Source: JAUVPB01 sp965223695 | GTDB taxonomy: Bacteria; Actinomycetota; Thermoleophilia; Gaiellales; Gaiellaceae | Length of the DNA: 64,000 bases | NCBI GenBank assembly: GCA_965223695.1 | Contig: CBDCXJ010000016.1 | Span: 124,001 to 188,000 of the forward strand | Direction: 5' to 3' | Shown: piece by piece, positions 8,461 through 17,401 of the stretch | Layout of the letters: each line of letters opens with the position of its first letter | Position numbering within the stretch: position 1 is the first letter of the stretch | Position numbers and translations under genes: made by a program | The notes under the pieces: generated by a model | Told to the model about the DNA's origin: nothing | The model's database searches: none | Seen by the model: the letters and a program-made list of their open reading frames with translations, nothing else

Positions 8461-9341
8461 GCGCGGGCGCCACAGCTTCGAGCGCCGGGGCCAGACTGCG
8501 CGGCTATCTTGCCGATGGCGAGTCGCGCCTGATCGTCTCGGCCTACGACGCCCTGAGCGCGAAGGTCGCGGAGGCCGCCGGGGTCGAGGTGCTTCACCTC
8601 ACCGGTTTCGGAGCCTCTGCCGCCATGGCGGGAACACCCGACATCGGCCTCCTCTCGCTGACCGAGATGGTCGACGCCTGCCGCCGGATCTGCGATGCGA
8701 CCGAGGCTCCCGTGCTCGCCGATGCCGACACGGGCCACGGCAACCCGCTCAACGTGAGACGTACGATCCGCGAGTTCGAAGCCGCTGGCGCGGCCGGCGT
8801 GCACCTCGAGGACCAGGTTGCGCCGAAGCGCTGCGGGCACATGGCCGGCAAGAGCGTCATTCCAGCCGCCGACATGGTGGCGAAGGTGAAGGCCGCGGTC
8901 GACGCGCGTCGCGACGACGCGTTCGTGATCATGGCCCGCACCGACGCCAACGCGGTCGAGGGGCTCGACGCGGCCCTCGAGCGCGCCGCCGCCTATGTCG
9001 AGGCCGGCGCGGACATGATCTTCGTCGAGGCCCCGCGGTCCGAAGACGAGATCGAGCGGATCGCGCGCGAGGTGAGCGTGCCCCAGCTCTTCAACTGGAC
9101 GTTCGGCGCGCTCACTCCGCACGTCGGCCGCGAGCGGCTCGCCAAGCTCGGTTACGAGCTGGTGCTCTTTTCTGATGTCGCGTCGGTCGTGCACTTCTCG
9201 CTTCTGGCGTTTCACGAGCGCCTGGTCGCCGCAGACTCGCTCGACGAGATCGCCGACTCAATCACCGGCTTCGACGAGTTCAACGCCTTCATCGGCTTGC
9301 CCGAGTGGCGTGAGCTCGAGCAGCGCTACGCGGACGCGTGA
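8457..9341 (+). CDS. Isocitrate lyase/PEP mutase superfamily C-C lyase (2,3-dimethylmalate lyase-like)
   Basis: 294 residues, GTG overlapping the LeuD-like stop. TIM-barrel enzyme with the superfamily metal site (DADTGHG, residues 89-95) and the lyase signature KRCGH with catalytic Cys126. These features indicate a retro-Claisen lyase such as methylisocitrate, 2,3-dimethylmalate or oxalomalate lyase rather than a phosphonomutase. Its length near 290 fits methylisocitrate or dimethylmalate lyases and is far shorter than isocitrate lyase. With the two preceding hydratase subunits it would cleave a hydrated, substituted malate to pyruvate or glyoxylate plus a second acid. The exact substrate is not known. 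Confidence 0.88.
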   Translation: MSAGATASSAGARLRGYLADGESRLIVSAYDALSAKVAEAAGVEVLHLTGFGASAAMAGTPDIGLLSLTEMVDACRRICDATEAPVLADADTGHGNPLNVRRTIREFEAAGAAGVHLEDQVAPKRCGHMAGKSVIPAADMVAKVKAAVDARRDDAFVIMARTDANAVEGLDAALERAAAYVEAGADMIFVEAPRSEDEIERIAREVSVPQLFNWTFGALTPHVGRERLAKLGYELVLFSDVASVVHFSLLAFHERLVAADSLDEIADSITGFDEFNAFIGLPEWRELEQRYADA

Positions 9342-11386
9342 GCTACGTCCTCGCCATCGACGTCGGTGGGACCTTCACCGACCTCGTCCTTGCCGATCAA
9401 CGCGACGGCTCGCACACGATCGCGAAGACACCGACGACGCCATCCGATCCGGCAGACGGCGTGCTCGCCGGTATCGGACAGGTCATGAGCGCCGCCGGCG
9501 CGACGTCAGAGGAGTTGGCGTCGCTGCGCTACGGGACCACGGCGGCCGTCAACGCGCTGCTCACGCGGCAGGGAGCTACCGTCGGGCTGCTCGTGACGGA
9601 GGGGCATCGCGAGATCCTCCACCTCGCTCGCTCGCAGACACCCGGCCCACTCGTCGGATGGCTGAACATGAAGAAGCCCGAGCCGTTGGCCGATCTGGCG
9701 CTGACCGTCGAGATACGGGAGCGCACGCTTGCCGACGGCACGATCGAGACGCCAGTCGACGAGGCCGCCGTGCGAGCGGCGGCCGAGCGACTCCGCGCGG
9801 CCGGGGCCGAGGCGATCGCCGTGGTTTTCCTGCACAGCTACGCCAACCCCGAGCACGAGCGCTGCGCGGCCGCCGTGATCGAGACGGTGGCACCCGACCT
9901 GACGGTTGCGCTCTCCTCCGACGTGCTCCCCGAGTACCGCGAGTACGAGCGCGCCGTTACGACTGTCGCGAACGCGTTTGTCATGCCGTCCGTGTCCGGC
10001 GCCCTCGCCGCTCTCGACGAGCGACTCGAGGACGACGGTTGGCGCCCCGTCGTCAACGTCGTTCGCTCGGACGGTGGGCTCATGTCGACGCAAGCCGCGG
10101 CCGAGCGCCCGGTCGCGACGATTTTCTCGGGGCCGTCCGGGGGCGTGGCCGGCGCGCTGGCCATCGGCCAGGCTGCAGGGATCGACAACATCCTCACCTT
10201 CGACATGGGCGGCACGTCGACCGACGTCTCGGTCTGCGTCGACGGCGAGGCCGTGGTCGCGCGCGAGACGATCGTCGGTGAGTTCCCCATTCGCGCCGCG
10301 AGTGTCGACGTGCGCTCGATCGGCGCGGGCGGCGGCTCGATCGCCTACGTGCCCGAGACCGTCCGCTCGCTCCGCGTCGGCCCCGAGTCGGCGGGCGCTG
10401 AGCCTGGCCCGGCGTGCTACGGAAACGGCGGCAGCGAGCCCACGGTCACCGATGCCAACCTGCTGCTTGGCCGCCTGCCCGAGACGCTGCTCGACGGCGC
10501 GCTGCCGCTCGAGCGAGCGGCTGCCGAGCGTGCGCTCTCGGGCGTCGCCGACGAGCTCGAGCTCGACCTGCTCGCGGCGGCGCAGGGCGTCGTCGACATC
10601 GCCGACGAGAGCATGGCGGCGGCTCTGCGCGTCATGTCCGTCGAGCGCGGGCTCGACCCGCGCCAGTTCGCCCTGGTCGCCTTCGGCGGCGCCGGCCCGC
10701 TCCACGCCAACGCCCTCGCAGCGCTGCTCGGCTGCTACCCCGTGGTCGTGCCACCCTCGCCGGGTGTGCTCTCGGCGTTCGGCTTCCAGACCGTGGGACA
10801 CCGCTCGACCTTCACGCGCACCATGATCCGGGCGGTCGACGCCGAGTCGCTACCGACGGTTCGTGACGCGTTCTCGGAGCTGACCGAGAGGGCCGGCGCG
10901 TGGCTTGCGTCAGAGGGAGTCGAAGGCCAGCTGGCTCTCTCGTGCGATCTGCGCTTTCTCCGGCAGGGCTACGAGCTCGAGATCGCCTTTGACTCCACCG
11001 AGCTCGAGGGTGCCTGGCACGACGTCATCGTCGAGCGCTTCCGCGACGCGCACGAGCAGCTGTACGGCTTCGCGCCAGACGCCGACATTGAGCTCGTCAA
11101 CCTGCGCGTCGAGGCGCTCGGTCCAGTGACGTTGAGGCTCCCCGACGAGCAGCCACTCGAGCCGGGTGACGGCGCACAGGCGCAGGTCGGCGAGCAGCGA
11201 GTGTGGAGCGAGGGCGACTGGCGGCCGGCCGTTCTCTACGAGCGTGCGAAGCTGCGCGCCGGCGATGTCGTCCGCGGCCCCGCTGTCGTGGCGCAGCACG
11301 ACTCGACGACGTACGTGCTGCCCGACCACACCGCCACCGTCGACGGGCGACTCAACCTGCTGATCGCGGTCGAGGCACCCGCGTGA
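9338..11386 (+). CDS. Hydantoinase/oxoprolinase family protein, HyuA subunit
   Basis: 682 residues, GTG overlapping the lyase stop. DVGGTFTD at residues 7-14, YGTTAAVNALLTR, the PEYREYERA segment, MGGTSTDVSV and GAGGGSIAYV show a complete ATP-dependent HyuA-type protein. Its stop overlaps the HyuB start, so the two are made together and probably form the heteromeric hydantoinase or oxoprolinase. It is only a moderately close paralogue of the HyuA at 4577, so the two likely have different substrates. Confidence 0.92.
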   Translation: MSYVLAIDVGGTFTDLVLADQRDGSHTIAKTPTTPSDPADGVLAGIGQVMSAAGATSEELASLRYGTTAAVNALLTRQGATVGLLVTEGHREILHLARSQTPGPLVGWLNMKKPEPLADLALTVEIRERTLADGTIETPVDEAAVRAAAERLRAAGAEAIAVVFLHSYANPEHERCAAAVIETVAPDLTVALSSDVLPEYREYERAVTTVANAFVMPSVSGALAALDERLEDDGWRPVVNVVRSDGGLMSTQAAAERPVATIFSGPSGGVAGALAIGQAAGIDNILTFDMGGTSTDVSVCVDGEAVVARETIVGEFPIRAASVDVRSIGAGGGSIAYVPETVRSLRVGPESAGAEPGPACYGNGGSEPTVTDANLLLGRLPETLLDGALPLERAAAERALSGVADELELDLLAAAQGVVDIADESMAAALRVMSVERGLDPRQFALVAFGGAGPLHANALAALLGCYPVVVPPSPGVLSAFGFQTVGHRSTFTRTMIRAVDAESLPTVRDAFSELTERAGAWLASEGVEGQLALSCDLRFLRQGYELEIAFDSTELEGAWHDVIVERFRDAHEQLYGFAPDADIELVNLRVEALGPVTLRLPDEQPLEPGDGAQAQVGEQRVWSEGDWRPAVLYERAKLRAGDVVRGPAVVAQHDSTTYVLPDHTATVDGRLNLLIAVEAPA

Positions 11387-13050
11387 GCGTCGACCTCGTC
11401 ACCGTCGAGCTGATCGAGCGCGCCCTGCGCGGGCTGCGCGACGAGATGGACGCCGTCGTCCTGCGCTCGGCGATGTCGCCGATCATCCGCGAGCAGCACG
11501 ATGAGTTCCCGCTCGTGACCAACGTCGACGGGCTCATGCTCGTCGGTCAGTTCGGCTCCTACGTGCCGCTCCTGCTCGAGACGTTCGACGACACGATCGA
11601 CGAGGGCGATGTGCTGCTCCAGAGCGACCCCTACCTCTGCGACGGCGCGATCCAGCACACGCCCGACTGGCTCGTGCTCGTCCCGATCGACTATGAAGGG
11701 CGGCGGCTCGGATATACGTCGATGTTCGGGCACATGCTCGACGTCGGCGGGACTGTGCCCGGCAGCATGGCCGCAACCGCGAAGTCGATCTGGGACGAGG
11801 GCCTCCGGATCCCGCCCGTCAAGCTCTTCGCCGGCGGTGAGCTGAACAGGGAGCTGCTCAGGGTGATCTTGCGCAACTCCCGCACCCCGGAGATGAACGA
11901 GGCCGACCTGTTCGCCATCGTCGCCGCCTGCCGGACCGGCGCCGCGCGCGTCTGCGAGGTCTGTGATCGCTTCGGCGTCGAGACCTACCTCGCCGCCAGT
12001 GACGCGATGCTTGCCCGCACGCGTGAGGCGATGGGTCGGATCATCCGTACGTACATCCCCGAGGAGCCGATCACCTTCTCGGATGTCGTCGACGACGACG
12101 GCCAGGGCAACGGCCCGTTTCGCATGACGCTGACGGCCCGGCGCGAGGGCGACGTGATGATCCTCGACTGGACGGGCTCCGACCCGCAGGCGCCGGGCCC
12201 GATCAACCTCCTCACGCACGAGGGGCTCTTCAAGATGTTCGTCGGGATCTACCTGATCATGGCCTTCGATCCCGAGATCCTGTTCAACGAGGGCTTTCAC
12301 GACCTGATCGAGGTGGTGCTGCCCGAGGGGACGATCGTCAAGCCGAGCTTCCCCGCACCGCTCGGACTCGTGAACATCTCGCTTGCGCGCCAGCTCGACG
12401 TTGTCCAGGGCGTGCTGGCGCGTTGCGCTCCCGAGTACGCCGCCGGAGCGGGCTATGGCTCAAGCCCGGCGATGACCTACTCGGGCGTCGACGCCGACGG
12501 CCACTACTTCCAGCTCGGCGAGATCTCCTACGGCGGGCTGCCCGGGCGACCCAGGGGCGACGGCATCGACGGCCACTCGTGGTGGCCGCTGTTCACCAAC
12601 ATTCCCACCGAGTACATCGAGAGCTACTACCCGGTCGTGATCGAGCGCTACACGTCGGTGGCCGACTCGGGTGGCGCCGGACGCCACCGGGGCGGCAATG
12701 GCATCGAGAAGATCTACCGATTCGAGGCGCCCGGCGAGGTCACGATCCAGGACGACCGCGCTGAGAGCCGGCCCTGGGGCGTCGAGGGTGGGGAAGAGGG
12801 CGCCGTCTCACGCAAGGAGCTGATCCGCGCCGACGGATCGAGCGAGACCCTTCCCTCGAAGATCGATCTCGTCCAGGTCGAGCCCGGCGATCGGCTCGTG
12901 TTCGTCACGGCCGGCGCGGGCGGACTCGGCGATGCGGCCGAGCGCGATCTGGCGGCAACGCGACGCGACGTTCGTCGCGGTCTCGTGAGTAGCCTTGCCG
13001 CGCGCGAGCAGTACGGAGTCGACCTGGAAGCAGATCTGGAGGACGCATGA
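11383..13050 (+). CDS. Hydantoinase B/oxoprolinase family protein, HyuB subunit
   Basis: 555 residues, GTG overlapping the HyuA stop. HyuB features include DLVTVELIERALRGLRDEMDAVVLRSA at the N-terminus (about residues 3-28), LLQSDPYLCDGAIQHTPDW in the middle and a GGAGRHRGGNGIEKIYRF segment near residue 425. HyuB carries the ring-opening site, and HyuA supplies ATP-dependent activation. Together the pair would hydrolyse a cyclic amide or imide. The stop overlaps the start of the CocE-like hydrolase, extending the same transcription unit. Confidence 0.92.
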   Translation: MSVDLVTVELIERALRGLRDEMDAVVLRSAMSPIIREQHDEFPLVTNVDGLMLVGQFGSYVPLLLETFDDTIDEGDVLLQSDPYLCDGAIQHTPDWLVLVPIDYEGRRLGYTSMFGHMLDVGGTVPGSMAATAKSIWDEGLRIPPVKLFAGGELNRELLRVILRNSRTPEMNEADLFAIVAACRTGAARVCEVCDRFGVETYLAASDAMLARTREAMGRIIRTYIPEEPITFSDVVDDDGQGNGPFRMTLTARREGDVMILDWTGSDPQAPGPINLLTHEGLFKMFVGIYLIMAFDPEILFNEGFHDLIEVVLPEGTIVKPSFPAPLGLVNISLARQLDVVQGVLARCAPEYAAGAGYGSSPAMTYSGVDADGHYFQLGEISYGGLPGRPRGDGIDGHSWWPLFTNIPTEYIESYYPVVIERYTSVADSGGAGRHRGGNGIEKIYRFEAPGEVTIQDDRAESRPWGVEGGEEGAVSRKELIRADGSSETLPSKIDLVQVEPGDRLVFVTAGAGGLGDAAERDLAATRRDVRRGLVSSLAAREQYGVDLEADLEDA

Positions 13051-14921
13051 GCGCGAGACGCTATGAGAGCTCGACCCAGTACTACGACGTCATGCTCGAG
13101 TCGGGCATCGACGTCCCGGCACGCGACGGGATCACGCTGGCGACCGACCTCTACCGCCCGGCCGACGGGTCGAGCGCGGCCGAGGGCGAGTTCCCCACCG
13201 TGCTGCTGCGCACGCCGTACGACCGTGCCCGGGCGCCGATGGCGCTCACCGGACGCTTCTTCGCCTCGCGCGGCTACGTCTTTGCGGCGCAGGACACGCG
13301 CGGGCGCTTCGACTCGGGCGGCGAGTTCGCCTTTCTCTTCAACGAGCCCCACGACGGCATCGACGGCTACGACGCGGTCGAATGGATCGCGGCGCAGCCC
13401 TGGTCGAACGGCAAGGTCGGCACGACCGGGCTCTCGTTCGAGGGAGCCGTGCAGCAGGCGATGGCAATCACGCAGCCGCCGCACCTGACGACGCAGATCA
13501 TCCTCGACTCGGCGTTCAACTACTACACCCGACCGGTGCGGCACAACGGCGCCTTCACACAAGGGATTTTTCTGCCCTACGTCTTCTTTATGGCGATGGC
13601 CGGCAATCCGCGGGCCGACGCCGACCCGCTCCTGAAGCTGGCCCTGCGGGAGGTGCTCGACAACTTCCCCGAGTGGACGAAGCAGATGCCGATCAAGGAG
13701 GGCGAGACGCCGCTTAGCCTCGCGCCCGACTACGAGCGCTGGTACTTCGACATGGCCACCAAGGGCGACTACGAGGGCATGTGGAAGAACCCGGCCTGCA
13801 GCCTCGAAGAGCACGTCGGCGACTTCCCCGATATCCCCGTGTGCCTTCTGACCAGCTGGTACGGCCACCATGCCTGGTCGAACTTCGAGAAATGGCGCGC
13901 GCTAACCGAGCAGAACGACTCGCTCGTCAAGATCGTCTGCGGCGTCTGGACGCACGGCCCGGCGTACCTGATGGAGACCATCGCGGGCGAGGTCAGCTTC
14001 GGCAACAACGCGTCGATCAGCTACCTCGACGACTATCGCTTGCGCTGGTTCGACCGCTTCCTCAAGGACATGGACACCGGCGTCGACGACGGCGACCCGA
14101 TCGACCTGTTCGTGATGGGCGGCGGCGACGGGCGGGCGCTCGAGGGCGGCGTTCGTGGGATCGACCGTCAGCTCAGCCACGGTGGCTTCTGGCGCAGCGA
14201 GTCCGAGTGGCCAATCGCGCGGACCGAGCTGCGGCCTCTCTACCTGAGCGGTGCGGGCGAGCTGGCAGGCGACGCGCCCGCAGGTCGTGCCGACGCCACG
14301 ACGTTCGTCTACGACCCCGACGATCCGGTGCCCACGATCGGCGGGTGCCTGCAGAACCCGATCGGCGTGACTGGGTTCGTCTACGGCGGCGCGTTCGACC
14401 AGCGCGGGCGCAGCAACTTGTGGCTCTGCAAGGACACGCTGCCGCTCGCTGCCCGAAGCGATGTGCTCGTGTTCCGCACGCCGCCGCTCGAGCAGGCGCT
14501 CGAGGTGACCGGCGAGATCGAGGTGCGGCTCTGGGTCAGCTCGAGCGCGCCCGACACCGACTTCACGGCCAAGCTCGTTGACGAGCACCCGCCAAGCGCC
14601 GACTGGCCGAACGGCTACGCGATGAACCTCTCCGACAGCGTTGTGCGGATGCGCTACCGCGGCGGGCGGGCCACGGCAGAGCTGATCGAGCCCGGCGAGA
14701 TCTACGAGATCACCGTCGGCCCGCTGATCACGAGCAACCGCTTCGAGGTCGGCCACAGCATCCGCCTCGACATCTCGAGCTCGAGCAGCCCGCAGTTCGA
14801 CGTCAACCCGAACACGGGCGGGCCGCTCGGGCGCGCGAGCGGCGTAGTCGTTGCGCAGAACACGATCCATCACGGCGCGAGTCGCCCTTCGCAGATCGTG
14901 CTGCCCGTGATCGCGGCGTGA
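13047..14921 (+). CDS. CocE/NonD family hydrolase (X-Pro dipeptidyl-peptidase S15 fold)
   Basis: 624 residues, ATG overlapping the HyuB stop. The alpha/beta-hydrolase half begins with ARDGITLATDLYRP and has the nucleophile elbow TTGLSFEG with Ser130; most CocE-like enzymes read G-x-S-Y-x-G, here Phe replaces Tyr. The C-terminal half is the usual jelly-roll domain (LEVTGEIEVRLWVSSSAPDTDF, then VGHSIRLDISSS). These enzymes cleave esters or amides, for example cocaine esterase, glutaryl-7-ACA acylase and Xaa-Pro peptidases. No signal peptide is seen, so it is probably cytoplasmic and acts on an amide or ester of the operon's substrate. Confidence 0.9.
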   Translation: MSARRYESSTQYYDVMLESGIDVPARDGITLATDLYRPADGSSAAEGEFPTVLLRTPYDRARAPMALTGRFFASRGYVFAAQDTRGRFDSGGEFAFLFNEPHDGIDGYDAVEWIAAQPWSNGKVGTTGLSFEGAVQQAMAITQPPHLTTQIILDSAFNYYTRPVRHNGAFTQGIFLPYVFFMAMAGNPRADADPLLKLALREVLDNFPEWTKQMPIKEGETPLSLAPDYERWYFDMATKGDYEGMWKNPACSLEEHVGDFPDIPVCLLTSWYGHHAWSNFEKWRALTEQNDSLVKIVCGVWTHGPAYLMETIAGEVSFGNNASISYLDDYRLRWFDRFLKDMDTGVDDGDPIDLFVMGGGDGRALEGGVRGIDRQLSHGGFWRSESEWPIARTELRPLYLSGAGELAGDAPAGRADATTFVYDPDDPVPTIGGCLQNPIGVTGFVYGGAFDQRGRSNLWLCKDTLPLAARSDVLVFRTPPLEQALEVTGEIEVRLWVSSSAPDTDFTAKLVDEHPPSADWPNGYAMNLSDSVVRMRYRGGRATAELIEPGEIYEITVGPLITSNRFEVGHSIRLDISSSSSPQFDVNPNTGGPLGRASGVVVAQNTIHHGASRPSQIVLPVIAA

Positions 14922-14927
14922 CCTGAC

Positions 14928-15742
14928 GTGCCGGCCGGTGGTGCGGGCTCGGCGGGAGGCCGGCCGGCGACGCGCCGCGGCTACGTCGACTTCTCGGGCG
15001 GTCAACTCCACTACCGCGAAGCTGGGACGGCCCGCCGCTCGTCTTGCTGCACATGACGGCGAGCAGCTCGATTCAGTACGCGCGCTCGCTGCCGCTTCTT
15101 GCTCAGCGCTTCCGCGCAATCGCGCTCGACACGCCAGGGTTCGGAGCTTCTGACCCGCTGCCGGCCGAGCCGACGATTCCGGCCTACGCGGCAGCTCTCG
15201 CCGAGTTCCTCGACGCGCTCGGCCTCGAGCAGGTCGACGTGGTCGGCTTCCACACAGGCTCGAGCATCGGTCTCGAGCTCGCCGTCAGCCGGCCGGAGCG
15301 CGTTCGACGAGTCATCCTGGCGGGCATCCTCGCCGTCGAGAGCGAGGACGAAGCTCAGAAGTGGTCAGACTTGATCCTGCGCTCGTGGCAGCCCGATGGG
15401 CGCGGCGAATTCCTCGAGGAGATCCGCTGGTGGATGCCTGCCTACGTCTCGGAGGACGACGGCGACTCGTACCTGAACGAGGTCATCTCGCGACTTCAGG
15501 CCGGGCCGGACTACCTGCTTGCGCCGAGCGCCGTGATCGCGCACGACGCGCTCGCGGCACTTGCTCGACTCGAGCAGCCGACGCTCGTCCTCGCGCCAGC
15601 CGAGGACAACCTTGTAGAGGAGACGCGGCGCGCCCACGCGGCTGCTCCTGGCAGCAGCTTCCTCGAGATTCCCGGGAACGACGGTGCCGCCTGGGACCAC
15701 CCGCGCGAGTTTGCCGACGCCATCGTCGGATTCCTCTCCTGA
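14928..15742 (+). pseudogene. Alpha/beta hydrolase with a one-base frameshift
   Basis: GTG at 14928 begins a frame that encodes an N-terminal strand (GYVDFSGGQLHYREAG) and then breaks. The rest, from about 15029 to 15742, continues one frame back with TASSSIQYARSLPLL, DTPGFGASD and IPGNDGAAWDHP. Restoring one G in the GGG at 15024-15026 would join them into about 272 residues. The nucleophile-elbow position reads GFHTGSS, with His where serine hydrolases have Ser; such GxHTG hydrolase-fold proteins exist but their catalysis is unclear. It may be a sequencing error or a young pseudogene. If only the downstream part is translated, the first start is the ATG at 15053. Confidence 0.75.
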
Positions 15743-16144
15743 CTACTCCGGAAGCCGCACCGAATCGTCCCGCTCGAACAGCGAGAACGGGTTGCCCTCG
15801 GTGTCCGCGCAGTGCGCGATCCAGCCAATGTGGGGGAGGGGGATCTTCTGCTCTGTGACCGTCCCGCTGAGCTCGACGACGCGCTTTAGCTCTGCGTCGA
15901 TGTCATCGACGCCGAAGTAGGCGAAGATGCCGCGCTCGTCCTGCGCATGTCGGCCTGCATGGAGCTCCTGCGGCTCGGTTAGCGCATACATGGCGCCGTC
16001 GGGCTCCGAGTAGGTCGTGACCATGTGGTACTCGACCGACCCCTTCCACTCACTGAAGTCCCAGCCCATCAGCGGGCCCCAGAACGCCTGGGCACGGGTC
16101 GTGTCTTTGGCTGGAATCTCGAAGTGGACGAGGCGTCCTGGCAC
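15743..16144 (-). CDS. VOC superfamily (glyoxalase/bleomycin-resistance fold) protein
   Basis: 133 residues. The GTG at 16144 is chosen because the domain starts at once (PGRLVHFEIPAKDTTRAQAFW) and an AAGGGG-type site precedes it; upstream in-frame sequence looks non-coding. The pattern FYGxLFGW-like (FWGPLMGWDFSEW), GIFAYFGVDDIDAEL and AHCADTEGNPFSLFE matches single-domain VOC proteins. The usual metal ligands are only partly evident, so the function (lyase, dioxygenase or binding protein) is open. Divergent from the cupin gene at 16216. Confidence 0.8.
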   Translation of the reverse strand: MPGRLVHFEIPAKDTTRAQAFWGPLMGWDFSEWKGSVEYHMVTTYSEPDGAMYALTEPQELHAGRHAQDERGIFAYFGVDDIDAELKRVVELSGTVTEQKIPLPHIGWIAHCADTEGNPFSLFERDDSVRLPE

Positions 16145-16154
16145 GGCGTTCCCC

Positions 16155-16183
16155 TTTACACGGGTGTCAAAGCGGTGTACAAG
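16155..16183 (+). promoter_or_regulatory. Possible sigma70-type promoter of the cupin gene
   Basis: TTTACA at 16155-16160 and TACAAG at 16178-16183 are separated by 17 bases, 33 bases before the GTG at 16216. The -35 lies in an imperfect inverted repeat (TTTACAC...GTGTCAAA), which could be an operator. Confidence 0.4.
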
Positions 16184-16215
16184 CACAGTTCTAGTCGAAC
16201 CAGGGAGGCGGAGCC

Positions 16216-16689
16216 GTGTCTGAGCCACCGGGAATTCTGAAGGGTGAGGTCGAGCCCTACTGGGTGATGGGCGGCGTAATCGACGTCAAGCTCGACGCCG
16301 AAAAGACGGGCGGCGCCTTCACGCTGCTCGAGATCATCAACCCACCCGGCGGGGGAGTCCCACCGCACGTGCACGAGCGCGACGACGAGACCGTCGTCCT
16401 GGTCGAGGGCGCTGCGACGGCGCTCATCGGCGGCACTCCGGAGCCGATGGCGCCCGGCGACGTCGTCTTCATCCCGCGCGGCGTCGTGCACGCCTTCGAG
16501 GCCGGTGACAGCGGCGCTCGCGCGCTTGCCATCACCTCACCTGGCGGCTCCGAGAGCATGCTGCGCGACGGTGCCCCGAAGAAGGTCGGCGACGGCGCGC
16601 CGCCCGAGGTGGGCGAGGCCGAGATCGGCGCGATGATGGCGGCTGCGGCCGGTGCCGGTCTCAACTTCCTCCCGCCCGAGGAGGGCTAG
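16216..16689 (+). CDS. Cupin domain protein
   Basis: 157 residues, GTG with GGGAGGCGG six to ten bases upstream. A single conserved barrel: metal-binding motif 1 PPHVHERDDETVVLVEGAA with two His and one Glu, and motif 2 PRGVVHAF with the last His. The C-terminal tail EIGAMMAAAAGAGLNFLPP is alpha-helical. Such small cupins may be quercetinase-like dioxygenases, isomerases or binding proteins; nothing nearby settles which. Confidence 0.85.
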   Translation: MSEPPGILKGEVEPYWVMGGVIDVKLDAEKTGGAFTLLEIINPPGGGVPPHVHERDDETVVLVEGAATALIGGTPEPMAPGDVVFIPRGVVHAFEAGDSGARALAITSPGGSESMLRDGAPKKVGDGAPPEVGEAEIGAMMAAAAGAGLNFLPPEEG

Positions 16690-16698
16690 AGACACCCG

Positions 16699-16944
16699 AT
16701 GCACGGACAGACGCTTGGCGAGCTCCTGAGGGACGCTCCGAAGAACTGGGGTCGATGGGGCCCCGACGACGAGCTTGGCTGCCTTAACTTCCTCGGTCCG
16801 GCCGAGGTACTCCGCGCCGCCGCCGAGATCCGCGACGGCACCGTTTTCACGCTCGGCACACCGATCGCTCGCCCCGGCGGCGATCCGGCCTTCCCTGGCC
16901 TCGGGCGCGAGGGGCCCCAAGCCTCTAAGAGGAGAAGACGATGA
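16699..16944 (+). pseudogene. N-terminal fragment of a cyclase-family (kynurenine formamidase-like) hydrolase
   Basis: MHGQTLGELLRDAPKNWGRWGPDDELGCLNFL is the typical N-terminus of plant/bacterial cyclase-family hydrolases of about 300 residues, followed by a FTLGTPIARPGGDPAFPG strand. Homology ends near residue 74 and the last residues are encoded by the leader and ribosome-binding site (TAAGAGGAGAA) of the next gene. The metal-binding HxGTHxD region is absent. The simplest explanation is an internal deletion, or an assembly join, at about 16920. Confidence 0.7.
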
Positions 16945-17351
16945 CCGACTACGCCGGATACGTGCGGGAGTTCTATGAGCTCTTCGTGGCGGGCAAGATG
17001 GACGAGGCGCTCGAGATGGTCACCGAGGACGTCGAGTGGCGCGCTCCGAACTGCCTTCCCTACGGCGGTGTGTACCACGGCCGGCAGGGCATCGCCGAGT
17101 ACACGGGCAACGCCGTGGGCAACTACGAGTACATCACCGTCGAGGTCGAGGACGCGGTCGAGGCTGCGCCCGGCCGGGTGATCACGACCGGGACGTTCGG
17201 CGGCAAGACCGCGGCGACGCAGACGGAGTTCGAGGTGCCCTTCTGCCAGATCTGGGAGTTCCGCGACGGCAAGGGGGCAGTGCTCGAGTACTGGAACGAC
17301 TCGGGCGCGGTCCTGCGGGCGCTCGGGATCGGGCCGACGCCGGCCTCCTAG
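16941..17351 (+). CDS. SnoaL-like / NTF2-fold protein
   Basis: 136 residues, ATG after AGAGGAGAAGACG. The layout (YVREFYELFVAGKMDEALEMVTEDVEWRAP, HGRQGIAEY, then EFEVPFCQIWEFRDGKGAVLEYWND) is that of the polyketide-cyclase-like or ketosteroid-isomerase-like NTF2 fold. Members are small isomerases, hydrolases or dehydratases, many of unknown function. The ribosome-binding site is intact although the upstream cyclase gene is cut just before it. Confidence 0.8.
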   Translation: MTDYAGYVREFYELFVAGKMDEALEMVTEDVEWRAPNCLPYGGVYHGRQGIAEYTGNAVGNYEYITVEVEDAVEAAPGRVITTGTFGGKTAATQTEFEVPFCQIWEFRDGKGAVLEYWNDSGAVLRALGIGPTPAS

Positions 17352-17401
17352 ATCCGGCGCCGGCAGGTCAGCTCCGGTCACTCAAGGGACGCTGCGGCCC
17401 G

